64,000 bases of DNA from Sphingomonas sp. PP-F2F-A104-K0414 (GCF_004340945.1 NZ_SLYD01000001.1:248001-312000); one strand, 5' to 3'. Counted from the first letter of the stretch, positions 25,688 to 35,412 are shown. The notes: generated from the letters alone by a model not told the origin. Numbers and translations: made by a program.

Positions 25688-26766
25688 GCTCGCACCGCCG
25701 CGAACAGATCGAGATAGGCTTTAGCGACCGCACCGATCCGGTGGTGCGCAACCGATGCTGCCAGTTGCGCCGCATCGGGCGGTGATTGGGACAGCATCTG
25801 CGTGATCGCCTGCGCCAGGGCGATGGTGTCACCAAGCGGTACCACCTTGCCCGCCCCCGGTGCGTCGAGCAATCGCGTCGCTGGCGTGCAATCGGTCGCC
25901 ACGACCGGCCTGCCCGCCGCCAGCGCCTCGACCATCACGGCCGGATAGCCCTCGAAATCGGACGGCAGCACGAACAGCCGCGCGATATCGAGCCAGGGCC
26001 GGATGTCGGCGACATAGCCCGGGAATGCAATCCGATCGGCGATCCCCAGTGTCTCGGCTTGCCGCCGAAGCGCGTGCGCTTCCGGGCCGTCGCCGACGAT
26101 CACCAGCCGGGCCGATTTTTCGGGTAACGCGGCGAACGCTGCGATCAGTCGCGCAAACCCCTTCTCTGGCACCAGACGCCCCGCCGCCAGGATCGCCGGA
26201 CTCTGCGTTTCCGGGATTGGGATCGGCGACGCGATATCGTCGGTCAGCGCGGGCAACGCGATCGTCGTCGCAACACGGCGGCGCAGGATCCGGTCGGCCT
26301 GATCGCGCGCGACATCGGACAGCGCGACCACCGCCTGCACGTGCCGCAGCAAATATCGCATCCGACGCTCGAACGCCCATTGCCGCACTCGACCGCGCTG
26401 CGGCTTGTCGAGCGCGGCGCTGACCTGCGCGACGACGGGTATCCCCGATCCGGCCAGCGCGGCGGCGACGGGCCAGTGGAAATTACCGGGGATGAAGACG
26501 CCGTCGAACCGGCGCAGTGCGACGAAGGCGCGGGCCGCGTGCGCCAGACGACGGCGCGATCCGCGGCGGCGCGGAATCGGCGGATCGGCAAGCGCGACGT
26601 CTACCCGGTCCCCCGCCAGACCGCGCAGCGGCCCTGCGTCCGATCCGGCAAAGATGGTGACCTTGACGCCGCGCTTTGCCCACGCTTCGGCGAGCCGGAC
26701 GGCAACGCGTTCGGTGCCGCCCAGGGCGAAGTCATGAAGAACGATGAAAATCGACAGGGCGGCCAT
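25684..26766 (-). CDS. GT4 glycosyltransferase (first of pair)
   Basis: 360-residue GT-B glycosyltransferase. Motifs: HDFALGGTERVAVRLAEAWAKRG at the N-terminus (acceptor side), LAAGRLVPEKGFARLIAAFAAL, RLVIVGDGPEAHALRRQ, and PSDFEGYPAVMVEALAAGRPVVATD for donor binding. It is translationally coupled to the next glycosyltransferase and forms a two-gene unit for building a surface oligosaccharide. Donor sugar unknown. Confidence 0.88.
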   Translation of the reverse strand: MAALSIFIVLHDFALGGTERVAVRLAEAWAKRGVKVTIFAGSDAGPLRGLAGDRVDVALADPPIPRRRGSRRRLAHAARAFVALRRFDGVFIPGNFHWPVAAALAGSGIPVVAQVSAALDKPQRGRVRQWAFERRMRYLLRHVQAVVALSDVARDQADRILRRRVATTIALPALTDDIASPIPIPETQSPAILAAGRLVPEKGFARLIAAFAALPEKSARLVIVGDGPEAHALRRQAETLGIADRIAFPGYVADIRPWLDIARLFVLPSDFEGYPAVMVEALAAGRPVVATDCTPATRLLDAPGAGKVVPLGDTIALAQAITQMLSQSPPDAAQLAASVAHHRIGAVAKAYLDLFAAVRA

Positions 26767-26809
26767 GACCGCGCGGTTAGCCCCGACCTTGCCCCGAAGC
26801 CAAGCCTAG

Positions 26810-27436
26810 TTACATCGCGATCCAGATCCGGTCGTGGCCGAGATCGAAGATTACCCGCATGTCCTCGAACGCGCTGAGCCCGACCGTCGGGCTGGCGCCG
26901 TGCACGACCATGGGGTTCTTGAGGATCGAATGGCCGAGCGCGACGGCGCTGGCTACGGTCGGCGCGGTCACGACGGTGGCGTGCGCAAGGTCGAGTACCG
27001 CAGCGGTCGGTGGCGCGGCGTCGAGCGTCAGCGGCACCGTCATCGTGCCGTCCGCCTGGTGCGTGACCGGGATTGCGGTCATGCCGCGTTCGGCACGCGC
27101 TGCCTCGCCCGGCAGCAACAGGCGAAGTTCGTGGTGCGGGAAGTCGATCTCGATCGGGTGCGCGTCGAGGATATCCTGGCCGATCCGCAGGTCCGCACCG
27201 TCCGCCGGGGCCGATTCGACCGCGGCGATCGGCGCGTAGAGATACTCCGCGCGGATACCGATCTTGACCCGGTCGCGATGTGCGAGCCGATCGGCCAGCC
27301 TCGTGCCGATCGCCGAGTGCGGCGCGCCGGGGACGATGGCGATCGTCGTAGGCGCGTTGTCCACCCGGCCGTGGAACAGCAGGGTTGCCGCCATCAGGAC
27401 GAACTTGCCGCTCGTCGCGCCTATCATGCCGCCCAT
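26810..27436 (-). CDS. Degenerate retropepsin-like protein, end of RND operon
   Basis: 208 residues in two similar halves, each resembling the bacterial retropepsin-like fold. The segment GQDILDAHPIEIDFPHHELRLLLPG matches the flap-to-end region of such proteases. The catalytic D-T-G triad is not intact: the first half reads AIVPGAPHS where IVDTGA is expected, and the second half reads VLDLAHATVV, which keeps the aspartate but loses T-G. It is therefore probably a binding or structural protein, not an active protease. The ATG at 27434-27436 is only 3 bases after the stop of the NodT-like outer-membrane gene, so it belongs to the efflux operon. No clear signal peptide, though the N-terminus is moderately hydrophobic. 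Confidence 0.6.
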   Translation of the reverse strand: MGGMIGATSGKFVLMAATLLFHGRVDNAPTTIAIVPGAPHSAIGTRLADRLAHRDRVKIGIRAEYLYAPIAAVESAPADGADLRIGQDILDAHPIEIDFPHHELRLLLPGEAARAERGMTAIPVTHQADGTMTVPLTLDAAPPTAAVLDLAHATVVTAPTVASAVALGHSILKNPMVVHGASPTVGLSAFEDMRVIFDLGHDRIWIAM

Positions 27437-27439
27437 CGA

Positions 27440-28861
27440 TTATCCTCCTGTGACGCCGCCGCCCGCGGCCTGAAATAGCGCAACCGTGTCGGCCAACCGG
27501 GCGGCGCGCGCCTGCACGGCTTGGCCGCGTGCCTGCGCGTCGGTGGCGGTCGCGTTGAGCAATGCGGGCGTGCCGACGTCGCCGAGCGCGAGCTGGCGGC
27601 GGACGAAATTCAGCGCACGGCCGGATGCGTCAGTTGCGCGCGTGGCGGAGTCGAGCGCGTCGGCGTCGGTGCGCAGACCGGTCAGGGCGTCGGACACGTC
27701 GCCGAATGCCTGGAGCACCGCGGCACGATATTGCGCCTTCGCCCCATCCAGCGCGGCTTCGGCGGCGTGCTGCTGATGGCGGAGCGCGCCGGCGTGGAAG
27801 ATCGGCTGCGTGATCCCGCCGATCAGCGTCCAGAACGGGTTGCCGCTCTTGAACATGTCGCCGAACCGTTCGGATGTGCCGCCCGCCGATCCGCTGAGCG
27901 AAATCGCGGGGAGCCGTGCGGCAATGGCAGTGCCGACATCGGCCCCTGCCCCCTCGAGTTGCGCTTGCGCGGCCAGCACGTCGGGGCGTCTTGCGACCAG
28001 ATTGGAGGGGACTATCAGGGGCAGATCGCGTGGAAGGGTCAACGACGCGAGCGTCGGTAGCGGCGGCATGTCCGAACCTGCCGAGCGCCCGATCAGCGTT
28101 CCGATGACCACGCGCTGATGCGCTTCGGCGCGGACCAGCGGGGGGAGTGCGCCTTCGGCCGTCGCGAGTGCCGCCTGTTGCGTGGAGACGTCGGCGGCGC
28201 CGACGGCGCCGAGTTGCTGGCGCTTGACCAGTGTCTGCAGGATGTCGCGGTTGACCGCGATCGCGGTCTGCGCCGCGACGATCTGCTCGGCGAGCGAGGC
28301 GCGCTGGATCACCGCCTCGACCAGGTTGGCGATTACCGTCGTCCGTGCCGCCGCGAGCCGCTGCCGCTGCGTCTCGGTCGCGGCGCGCGCGGAGTGGATC
28401 TTCGACCGCGTGCCGCCGAACAGGTCGGGCGCATAGCTCACCGTCACCTGCGCGGTGTGCAGCGTGTAGAGCTGCTGGTTCTGGTCCGCGACCGCGGGCG
28501 ACAGCGCGTTCGAGATCCGCGTGCGCTCCGCCTGATAGTTCACGTCGGCCTGCGGCAGCGCCGAGCCCGCCGTGGCGGAGCCCTGCTCGCGGTATTGCCG
28601 CAGCGTTGCCTCTGCCACGGCGATGTCGGTCGCGTGCGCCTGCGCCTCGGTCACCAGCGTGTCGAGCTGCGCGCTGCCGAAGGTGCGCCACCATTCGGCC
28701 GGTACTGCCGGAAGCATGGTAGCCTGGGTCGCGCCACTAGAAGGCGCGAAGGTCTGCGCGGCGGGCGCCGGCGGCAGGCTGGCGTGTGCGTCCAGATGGT
28801 GAGGCCCCATCGTGCAGGCGCTCGTAACGCCGGCGAGCAGGAGGATGGCGAGACGCTTCAT
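27440..28861 (-). CDS. RND efflux outer-membrane lipoprotein (NodT/OprM family)
   Basis: TolC-like outer-membrane channel, 473 residues. The ATG at 28859-28861 gives MKRLAILLLAGVTSACTMGP, a lipoprotein signal with Cys16. Two OEP repeats of long amphipathic helices follow (WRTFGSAQLDTLVTEAQAHATDIAVAEATLRQYREQG; RRPDVLAAQAQLEGAGADVGTAIAARLPAISLSGSAG). Its start overlaps the stop of the RND pump by ATGA. It completes the adaptor-pump-channel tripartite system. The reading frame extends far upstream inside the pump gene, but that extension is a shadow. Confidence 0.92.
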   Translation of the reverse strand: MKRLAILLLAGVTSACTMGPHHLDAHASLPPAPAAQTFAPSSGATQATMLPAVPAEWWRTFGSAQLDTLVTEAQAHATDIAVAEATLRQYREQGSATAGSALPQADVNYQAERTRISNALSPAVADQNQQLYTLHTAQVTVSYAPDLFGGTRSKIHSARAATETQRQRLAAARTTVIANLVEAVIQRASLAEQIVAAQTAIAVNRDILQTLVKRQQLGAVGAADVSTQQAALATAEGALPPLVRAEAHQRVVIGTLIGRSAGSDMPPLPTLASLTLPRDLPLIVPSNLVARRPDVLAAQAQLEGAGADVGTAIAARLPAISLSGSAGGTSERFGDMFKSGNPFWTLIGGITQPIFHAGALRHQQHAAEAALDGAKAQYRAAVLQAFGDVSDALTGLRTDADALDSATRATDASGRALNFVRRQLALGDVGTPALLNATATDAQARGQAVQARAARLADTVALFQAAGGGVTGG

Positions 28862-31800
28862 GCTTGAGCCTCCGGATGGGCGTGATGGCCGACGTCGCGT
28901 CCGTGTGCGCCGCGATCCTCGGGCGGTACGCGCTTCGAGAAGCGGTCGATCAGCACCGGCAGGACCAGCAGGATCAGGATCGGCGCGAGCGTCATGCCCC
29001 CGACCACGACCAGCGCGAGCGGCTTCTGCACCTGGCTGCCGATCCCGCTCGACAGCGCGGCGGGGAGCAGCCCGATCGCCGCCACCAGGCAGGTCATCAC
29101 CACCGGACGCAGACTGTGGCGCACCGTCGTCGCGAGCGCATTCTCCCGCCGCGCGCCCTCGTCGACGGCGTGATTGTAGGTCGTGACCACCAGGATCCCG
29201 TCCATCACCGCGATCCCGAACAGCGCGACGAAGCCGATTGCCGACGAGATGCTGAACGCGGTCCCGGTCAGCGCGAGTGCGAGCACGCCGCCGATGATCG
29301 CCATCGGGATCGCCGAGAACGCGAGCAGGCTGTCGCGGATCGAGCCGAAGTTCGCGTAGAGCAGCAGCAGGATCACGAGCAGGCTGATCGGCACCACCAC
29401 TTCCAGGCGCGCGACCGCGTTGTTGAGGTTGTCGAGCTCGCCCGCCCATTCGAGGTGATAGCCCGACGGCAGGTGGACGGTCCGCTCGATCCGCGCATGC
29501 GCCTCGTCCACCGCCCCGCCGAGATCGCGGCCACGGACCGAGAACTTGATCGGGATGTAGCGCTCCTGATGCTCGCGGTAGATGAACGACGCACCGCTGG
29601 TGAGCTTAACGTCGGCGACCTCCGACAGCGGCACCTGGATCGTGCCCGCGCCATCGGGCGACGGCGCACCGATCGTGATCCGGCGGATCGCATCGATCGT
29701 GTCGCGCTGTTCGGGTTTCAGGCGGACGACGATCGGGAAGTGGCGATCGGTGCCCTTCTCGTACAGGTCGACGTTCGACTGCCCGCCGATCGCCGCGGCA
29801 ACGGTCGCGTTGATGTCGTCGGGGGTCAGGCCGTAGCGTGAGGCACGCGCGCGATCGACGTCGATCCGCACCGTCGGCTGGCCGAGCGACTGGAACACGC
29901 CGAGGTCCTCGATCCCGCGGACCTTGCCCATCTGCGCCTTGATCTGGTTGGCATATTTCTCGAGCGTAGTCAGGTCGGGGCCGAACAGCTTGATCGAGTT
30001 CGCGCCCTTCACGCCCGACGCCGCCTCCTCGACGTTATCCTCGATGATCTGCGAGAACGAGAAGTCGACGCCGGGATATTTGGCCGACAGCCGCTTCGAC
30101 AGTTCCTCGGTCAGCGTCTCCTTGGTGACGCCGCTCGGCCAGGTGTCGAACGGCCTCAAGGGCACGAAATATTCGGCGTTGAAGAAGCCCGTCGAGTCCG
30201 TGCCGTCATCGGGGCGACCGTGTGCGGACAACACCGCCTGCACTTCGGGATATTGCATCAGGATGCGGCGGACGCCGTTGACCACCGGCTGCCCCGCCTC
30301 GAGGCTGACCGACGCGGGCAGCGTCGCGCGGATGTACATGTTGCCCTCTTCGAGATGCGGCAGGAACTCGATCCCGAGCGAGCGCACGCCGACCACTGCG
30401 AGCAGCATCAGCAACGCGGCGCCACCGATCGCGACGACCCGGTTGCCGAGCGCGAACGCCGCCGCCGGCTCGTAGACGCGGCGCAGCTTGCCAACGATCC
30501 ACGTCTCCACTTCGGAGAGCTTGTCGGGCAGCAGCAGCGTCGCCAGCACCGGCGCGACCGTGAAGGTCGCGATCAGGCCGCCGGAGATCGCATAGGCATA
30601 GGTCTTCGCCATCGGCCCGAAGATGTGCCCCTCGACGCCGGTCAGCGTGAACAGCGGCAGGAAGCTCGCGATGATGATCGCGGCGGCGAAGAAGATCCCG
30701 CGGCTGACCTCGGAGCTGGCGCCGAGCACCGCCGAGAAGCGGTTGGCGAGCGTGTAGTGCCCCTTCCCGCTTTCGACATGCGCGGATCGCTCGACCATGT
30801 GGCGAAAAATGTTCTCGACCATGATCACGCAGGCATCGACCACGAGCCCGAAATCGAGCGCGCCGACCGAGAGCAAATTCGCGCTCTCGCCCTGCAACAC
30901 GAGGATCAGGATCGCGAAGGCGAGCGCAAACGGGATCGTCGCGGACACGATGATCGCGCTGCGCAGATTGCCGAGGAAAATCCACTGGAGTGCGAAGATC
31001 AGCAGGATGCCGACCACCATGTTTTCCAGCACGGTGTGGATCGTCAGGTGGATCAGGTCGGAGCGATCGTAGATCCGGTCGAGATGGACGCCCGGCGGCA
31101 GGATGCCCGACGCGTTAATGTCGGACACTTCCTTCTGCACGGCGAGGATCGTCGGCATCGACTGCGCGCCGCGCTGCATCAGGACAATGCCCTGGACGAT
31201 GTCGTCCTGGTCGTTGTAGCCGGCGATGCCGAGCCGCGGTGCGTTGCCGATCCGGACGTGCGCGACGTCTTTCAGCAACACCGGCTGGCCGCCGCCGGTG
31301 CCGACGAGCACGTTCTCGATGCCGCCGACCGACTGGATCAGGCCGATGCCACGGACGATCGCCGCCTGCGCGCCGAAATTGATCGTCTGCCCGCCGACAT
31401 TGCCGTCGCTCTTGGCGAGCGCCGCCAGCACCTGCGACACCGTCACGTTGTGCGCGGCGAGGCGGTCGTTGTCGATCACCACGTCGTAGGTGCGAAGCTT
31501 GCCGCCCCAGCCGGTGACGTCGATCACGCCCGGAATGCGCTTGAACCGGCGCTGGAGGACCCAGTCCTGCAACGTCTTGAGGTCCATCACCGAATAGCCC
31601 TTCGGCGCGGTGATCTTGTAGCGAAAGATCTCGCCGACCGGGCTGGTCGGGGACAATGTCGGCTGCGCGCCACCCTGGAGCGGCGGGAGCTGCGAGAGGC
31701 GGTTGATGACCTGTTGCTTGGCCTGATCGTTGGTCAGGTCGTAGCTGAATTGGATCTTGATGTCCGACAGCCCGAACAGCGAGATCGCCCGGATCGCGGT

Positions 31801-32034
31801 CAGATGCGGAATGCCCGCCATGCCGACCTCGATCGGGATGGTGACGTTGCGCTCCATCTCCTCGGCCGACAGACCCTGGGTCTGGGTGATGATCTCGACC
31901 ATCGGCGGGACCGGGTCGGGATACGCCTCGATGTTGAGGTTGTAGAAGCCGACGCCCCCCGCCACCAGCATGGCGACGAAGATACCGACGATCAGCAGCC
32001 GCTGACGCAGCGCGAATTCGACGATCCGGTTCAT
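28858..32034 (-). CDS. HME-type RND efflux pump (CzcA/CusA family)
   Basis: Proton-driven inner-membrane exporter, 1058 residues with the RND layout: TM1 (LLIVGIFVAMLVAGGVGF), porter domain, TM cluster, second porter domain, TM cluster. The fourth-helix motif is DFGLVVDACVIMVEN, with the Asp, Asp and Glu at the spacing that defines heavy-metal-efflux members (as in CzcA Asp402, Asp408, Glu415). The start at 32034 overlaps the adaptor stop (ATGA). Export of a divalent or monovalent metal cation is the default prediction, but the neighbourhood (a peptide synthetase and its sensor) leaves room for another substrate. Confidence 0.93.
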   Translation of the reverse strand: MNRIVEFALRQRLLIVGIFVAMLVAGGVGFYNLNIEAYPDPVPPMVEIITQTQGLSAEEMERNVTIPIEVGMAGIPHLTAIRAISLFGLSDIKIQFSYDLTNDQAKQQVINRLSQLPPLQGGAQPTLSPTSPVGEIFRYKITAPKGYSVMDLKTLQDWVLQRRFKRIPGVIDVTGWGGKLRTYDVVIDNDRLAAHNVTVSQVLAALAKSDGNVGGQTINFGAQAAIVRGIGLIQSVGGIENVLVGTGGGQPVLLKDVAHVRIGNAPRLGIAGYNDQDDIVQGIVLMQRGAQSMPTILAVQKEVSDINASGILPPGVHLDRIYDRSDLIHLTIHTVLENMVVGILLIFALQWIFLGNLRSAIIVSATIPFALAFAILILVLQGESANLLSVGALDFGLVVDACVIMVENIFRHMVERSAHVESGKGHYTLANRFSAVLGASSEVSRGIFFAAAIIIASFLPLFTLTGVEGHIFGPMAKTYAYAISGGLIATFTVAPVLATLLLPDKLSEVETWIVGKLRRVYEPAAAFALGNRVVAIGGAALLMLLAVVGVRSLGIEFLPHLEEGNMYIRATLPASVSLEAGQPVVNGVRRILMQYPEVQAVLSAHGRPDDGTDSTGFFNAEYFVPLRPFDTWPSGVTKETLTEELSKRLSAKYPGVDFSFSQIIEDNVEEAASGVKGANSIKLFGPDLTTLEKYANQIKAQMGKVRGIEDLGVFQSLGQPTVRIDVDRARASRYGLTPDDINATVAAAIGGQSNVDLYEKGTDRHFPIVVRLKPEQRDTIDAIRRITIGAPSPDGAGTIQVPLSEVADVKLTSGASFIYREHQERYIPIKFSVRGRDLGGAVDEAHARIERTVHLPSGYHLEWAGELDNLNNAVARLEVVVPISLLVILLLLYANFGSIRDSLLAFSAIPMAIIGGVLALALTGTAFSISSAIGFVALFGIAVMDGILVVTTYNHAVDEGARRENALATTVRHSLRPVVMTCLVAAIGLLPAALSSGIGSQVQKPLALVVVGGMTLAPILILLVLPVLIDRFSKRVPPEDRGAHGRDVGHHAHPEAQA

Positions 32035-33293
32035 TCGCCGAGACCGGCTTCGTTGACGAACAGCGCGCCGGTGGTGACGATCCGCTCGCCCGATCGCAGA
32101 CCGGCGGTGATCGCGACCTTGCCGTCCTGCTCCTCGCCGGCGGTGACTTTGCGCGCGACCAGCAGGCCGTCGGGGCGCACCACCCACACGCGTGCGTCGT
32201 CGCCTTCGTGGATCACCGCCGCGGCGGGAACGAGCAACGCATCGCCGCTATGCGGGCGCTGGATCGAGAAGCTCGCGAACATCTGCGGCTTCAGCGCGCC
32301 GTCCGGGTTGGCGATCGTCGCACGCACCGGCAGGCGACGGCTCTGCGGATCGAGCGCGGCACCGACCAGATCGATCGTCGCGTGGAAACTGCGGCCCGGC
32401 AGCGCCGGCGTCGTCACGGTGACGCTGTCGCCGCGATGCACTGCGCTCGCGTCGTTCTCGGCGAGTTGCGCGATCAGCCAGACGTGTGAGGGGTCAGTGA
32501 TCGTCATCACCGGCTTGTCGCCGCCCTGCGAGAGATACTGCCCCGCGGACACGTCGCGCGTCGCGATCAGCCCGGAGATCGGCGCGTGCAACGTCGTCAC
32601 GTCGTGGATGCCGGAGACTTCGCCGACATTCTCCAGGCGCGAGATTTCGCCCTGCGACTTGCCGAGGATCGCCAGCTTGTCGCGTGCCGCGCCGAGCGAC
32701 GCCGCCGCGGTCCGGGCCGTGGCCTGTGCGGCGGCAAGATCGGTCTTGGCTTGCTGATAGTCCTTCAGCGCGCCGCCAGCCGTCTCGTAGATCAGCCGCT
32801 GGCGTTCCGCGGTCCGCTGCGCCGTCGCAAGCTGCGCCTGCGCGTTCTGCAACCCGGCGCGCGCCGCGAACAGGCCGCTACGCGCATCGACGAAATCGCT
32901 CGTCTTCACCAGCATCAGCGGCTGGCCCTCGGTCACGTGCTGCCCCGCATCCGCGAGCACGCGCACCACCTGCCCCGAATAGGGCATCAGCACCGGCGTG
33001 CTACGGTCGCCATCGACGGTGATCGCGCCGCTCGCCAACGTCCGCGCATCGGACGCACCATAGCCGACGCGCATCGTCGTCAGCCCGGCCATTTGGTCCT
33101 TGGTCGGCCGGAACGTCCCCGCCGGCGTCACCGGTGCGGGCGCAGGCTCGTGATGCGTGAGCTTGCCGATCAGCACGACGATCAGCACCAGCCCGACGAT
33201 CACGCCGGCCGCGATCCCGAGCCAGCGCATCTGCGCGGATCGCGAAAGCTTGGCGGCGGGAGGAAGCGTTTCGGGTGTCGTCGATGCGTGCAT
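32031..33293 (-). CDS. RND periplasmic adaptor (HlyD/CusB-like)
   Basis: Membrane-fusion protein, 420 residues, linking the RND pump to the outer-membrane channel. A single N-terminal anchor (WLGIAAGVIVGLVLIVVLIGKL, near residues 25-46) precedes a barrel-sandwich hybrid: SGQVVRVLADAGQHVTEGQPLMLVKTSD and its second half APISGLIATRDVSAGQYLSQGG flank a long helical hairpin (residues of about 150-230). No metal-binding His-rich tail is seen. It is the first gene of the efflux operon and is divergent from the response regulator gene. Confidence 0.93.
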   Translation of the reverse strand: MHASTTPETLPPAAKLSRSAQMRWLGIAAGVIVGLVLIVVLIGKLTHHEPAPAPVTPAGTFRPTKDQMAGLTTMRVGYGASDARTLASGAITVDGDRSTPVLMPYSGQVVRVLADAGQHVTEGQPLMLVKTSDFVDARSGLFAARAGLQNAQAQLATAQRTAERQRLIYETAGGALKDYQQAKTDLAAAQATARTAAASLGAARDKLAILGKSQGEISRLENVGEVSGIHDVTTLHAPISGLIATRDVSAGQYLSQGGDKPVMTITDPSHVWLIAQLAENDASAVHRGDSVTVTTPALPGRSFHATIDLVGAALDPQSRRLPVRATIANPDGALKPQMFASFSIQRPHSGDALLVPAAAVIHEGDDARVWVVRPDGLLVARKVTAGEEQDGKVAITAGLRSGERIVTTGALFVNEAGLGE

Positions 33294-33336
33294 AATCAGC
33301 CCCTTGGGGATTAGACTGGAGCCGGTAGCGCCGCTG

Positions 33337-33353
33337 GCTTACAGCGCGCTTAC
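33337..33353. promoter_or_regulatory. Direct repeat, possible response-regulator box
   Basis: GCTTAC occurs twice with an 11-base period (33337-33342 and 33348-33353) in the 95-base divergent region between the efflux adaptor and the OmpR-type regulator gene. Tandem half-sites about one helical turn apart are typical for OmpR/PhoB regulators. The site could control both operons. Confidence 0.38.
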
Positions 33354-33388
33354 GGATGCTGCGCCGCGGCAAGATGAGGTCGAGTCCG

Positions 33389-34063
33389 ATGCGGGTGCTG
33401 TTGATCGAGGACGACGCAGACCTGGCGCAGGCGCTGACCGCGGCGCTGGCCCCGCGCGGGTTCGCGGTCGATCTCGCGCGTAGCGGCGACGAGGCCGAGG
33501 CGTATCTGAAAGACGGCGATTACGCCGCGATCCTGCTCGATCTCGGGTTGCCGGACGAGGATGGACTTGCACTGCTCCACCGTATGCGCGGTCGCGGCGA
33601 CACGAGTCCGGTGCTGATCCTCACCGCGCGCGGCACGATCGACGCGCGCATTCGCGGCCTGAACGAAGGCGCCGACGATTATCTGGTGAAGCCTTTCGAC
33701 GTCGACGAATTGCACGCGCGCCTGCTCGCGGTGCTGCGTCGCCAAGGGGGATATCTCGGACGCTCGCTGACCTGTGGTCGCCTCACGTTCGACCTCGAAA
33801 TCCGCGTCGCGCATGTCGAGGGTACGACGATCGCGCTGTCGGTACGCGAGACCGAGCTGCTCGAACTGCTGCTGCGGCGCGCGGGAAACGTCGTGCCGAA
33901 GCGGATCGCGGAGGATCACCTGTTCGGACTTGGCGGCGAGCTCGGCTCGAACGCGGTCGAGGTCTATGTCCATCGCCTGCGCAAGAAACTCGACGACGCA
34001 TCGAGCGGCGCGCGGATCGAGACGGTGCGCGGCGTCGGCTACATCATCGTCCCCAAGCCATGA
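33389..34063 (+). CDS. OmpR/PhoB-family response regulator
   Basis: 224 residues. Receiver domain with acidic pocket Glu7/Asp8/Asp9, phosphoacceptor Asp51 (LLDLGLP), ILTARG and the conserved DYLVKPFD lysine near residue 100. The C-terminal winged helix has LSVRETELLELLLRRAGNVVPKRIAEDHL and NAVEVYVHRLRKKLD...VRGVGY. The ATG at 33389 is chosen because it begins the first receiver strand (MRVLLIEDD). Its stop overlaps the kinase start (ATGA). It is divergent from the RND operon and 5' to the NRPS, so both are candidate targets. Confidence 0.93.
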   Translation: MRVLLIEDDADLAQALTAALAPRGFAVDLARSGDEAEAYLKDGDYAAILLDLGLPDEDGLALLHRMRGRGDTSPVLILTARGTIDARIRGLNEGADDYLVKPFDVDELHARLLAVLRRQGGYLGRSLTCGRLTFDLEIRVAHVEGTTIALSVRETELLELLLRRAGNVVPKRIAEDHLFGLGGELGSNAVEVYVHRLRKKLDDASSGARIETVRGVGYIIVPKP

Positions 34064-35379
34064 GGCTGCGTCTGCCGCGTTCGCTCTTGGGGCAGTTCGT
34101 CGCCCTCCACGTCGTGATGGCGCTGATCGCCACGATCGCGCTGTCGCTCGGCGTCGCCGCGCTGCTCCACAGTACCGCAGATCACTACCAGCGCCGCCTG
34201 CTCCGCCAGCAGGCCGCCATCGTCGCGAATGCCCTGCCGTCGATCACGCTGCCCAGCGACGTCCTGACCGACGGCATGGCGGTCGCGATCATCGACCGCC
34301 GCCGCACCGTCCTGATGGCGAAGGGCCCCGCCCGGCCGCGGATCGTTGCCGCCGTGCCGATGGACCACGGCGCGCACTTCTTACGCCGCGGCGTGATCGA
34401 GGCGTACAGCGTGCCGATAGCCGGCGGCCGCTGGATCGTCGCGTCGCAGGACAGCGCCGCCCCCGAAGTCATCACCGACGACATCGTCAGCGCCTTCCTC
34501 AAACGCTTCGCGCTGCTCGTCCTGCCGATCGCCGCGCTGGTGCCGCTGATCGGTGCGCTGCTCACCCGCCGCCTCACCCGGCGGATGCAGGCGGTGTCGG
34601 CGACCGCCGCCGCGATCGGCCCACGCACGCTCGACACGCGGTTGCCGCGTGGTACGCTGCCGTCCGAAGTCGAACCTCTCGCCGCCGCCACCAACGAAGC
34701 GCTCGACAGACTGGAAGAAGGATTCCGCACGCAGACCGCGTTCGCCGCCGACATCGCCCACGAACTCCGCACGCCGCTCGCCGTGATCCGCCTGCGCGCC
34801 GATGCGGTGGAGGACGGTCCGGTGAAGGCTTCGTTGCTCGCATCGGTCGATCGCGCCGGCCGCGTGGTGACGCAGCTGCTCGCGCTCGCCGATCTCGAAC
34901 GCCCGGTCGAGGACGCCGGCGAGCCGCTCGACCTCGCCGTGCTGGCCGAGGCGCTCGTCGCCAATCAAGCGCCTGCGATCATCGCCAGCGGACGGAGCAT
35001 CGCGCTGGACGTCGTGACATCAGAGATCGCGCCGGTCATCGGCTATCCGGGCGCCGTAACGCTCGCGCTCGAGAATCTGGTCGGCAATGCGGTGGGGCAT
35101 ACGCCGATCGGCACGCATATCCTCGTTGGCGTAGGACCCGGTGCACGGCTTACCGTCGCCGACGATGGTCCCGGCGTTGCACCAGAGCACCTCGCCCGGC
35201 TCAAGGACAGGTTCTGGCGCGCCGACGGATCGCGTTCGGAAGGATCGGGGATCGGGCTGTCGATCGTCGACCGCGTCGCCCGCGCGCATCACGGCCTGCT
35301 CGACGTCATGCCTGGCCCCGGCGACACGGGGCTGTGCTTCGAGATCGCGTTCGGAGCGACGACGCCGCAACACAGGTAG
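34060..35379 (+). CDS. Sensor histidine kinase
   Basis: 439 residues. TM1 (FVALHVVMALIATIALSLGVAALL), a periplasmic sensor loop of about 110 residues, TM2 (LLVLPIAALVPLIGALLT), a HAMP-like linker, a HisKA domain with His234 in DIAHELRTPLAVIR, and a HATPase with NLVGNAVGH, DDGPGVAP and GSGIGLSIVDR. The periplasmic loop carries no obvious metal-binding cluster of His, Met or Cys, which argues weakly against a metal signal. The gap to the NRPS start is 33 bases with no terminator, so the kinase is likely on the same transcript. Confidence 0.93.
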   Translation: MRLRLPRSLLGQFVALHVVMALIATIALSLGVAALLHSTADHYQRRLLRQQAAIVANALPSITLPSDVLTDGMAVAIIDRRRTVLMAKGPARPRIVAAVPMDHGAHFLRRGVIEAYSVPIAGGRWIVASQDSAAPEVITDDIVSAFLKRFALLVLPIAALVPLIGALLTRRLTRRMQAVSATAAAIGPRTLDTRLPRGTLPSEVEPLAAATNEALDRLEEGFRTQTAFAADIAHELRTPLAVIRLRADAVEDGPVKASLLASVDRAGRVVTQLLALADLERPVEDAGEPLDLAVLAEALVANQAPAIIASGRSIALDVVTSEIAPVIGYPGAVTLALENLVGNAVGHTPIGTHILVGVGPGARLTVADDGPGVAPEHLARLKDRFWRADGSRSEGSGIGLSIVDRVARAHHGLLDVMPGPGDTGLCFEIAFGATTPQHR

Positions 35380-35412
35380 CAAACTACGCAACAGTTCGGC
35401 TAAGCCCGCTGG

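Noticed and set aside
30220..32757. 845-codon plus-strand frame antisense to the RND pump and adaptor
   Set aside because: Spans two real genes and lacks family signatures; shadow frame.
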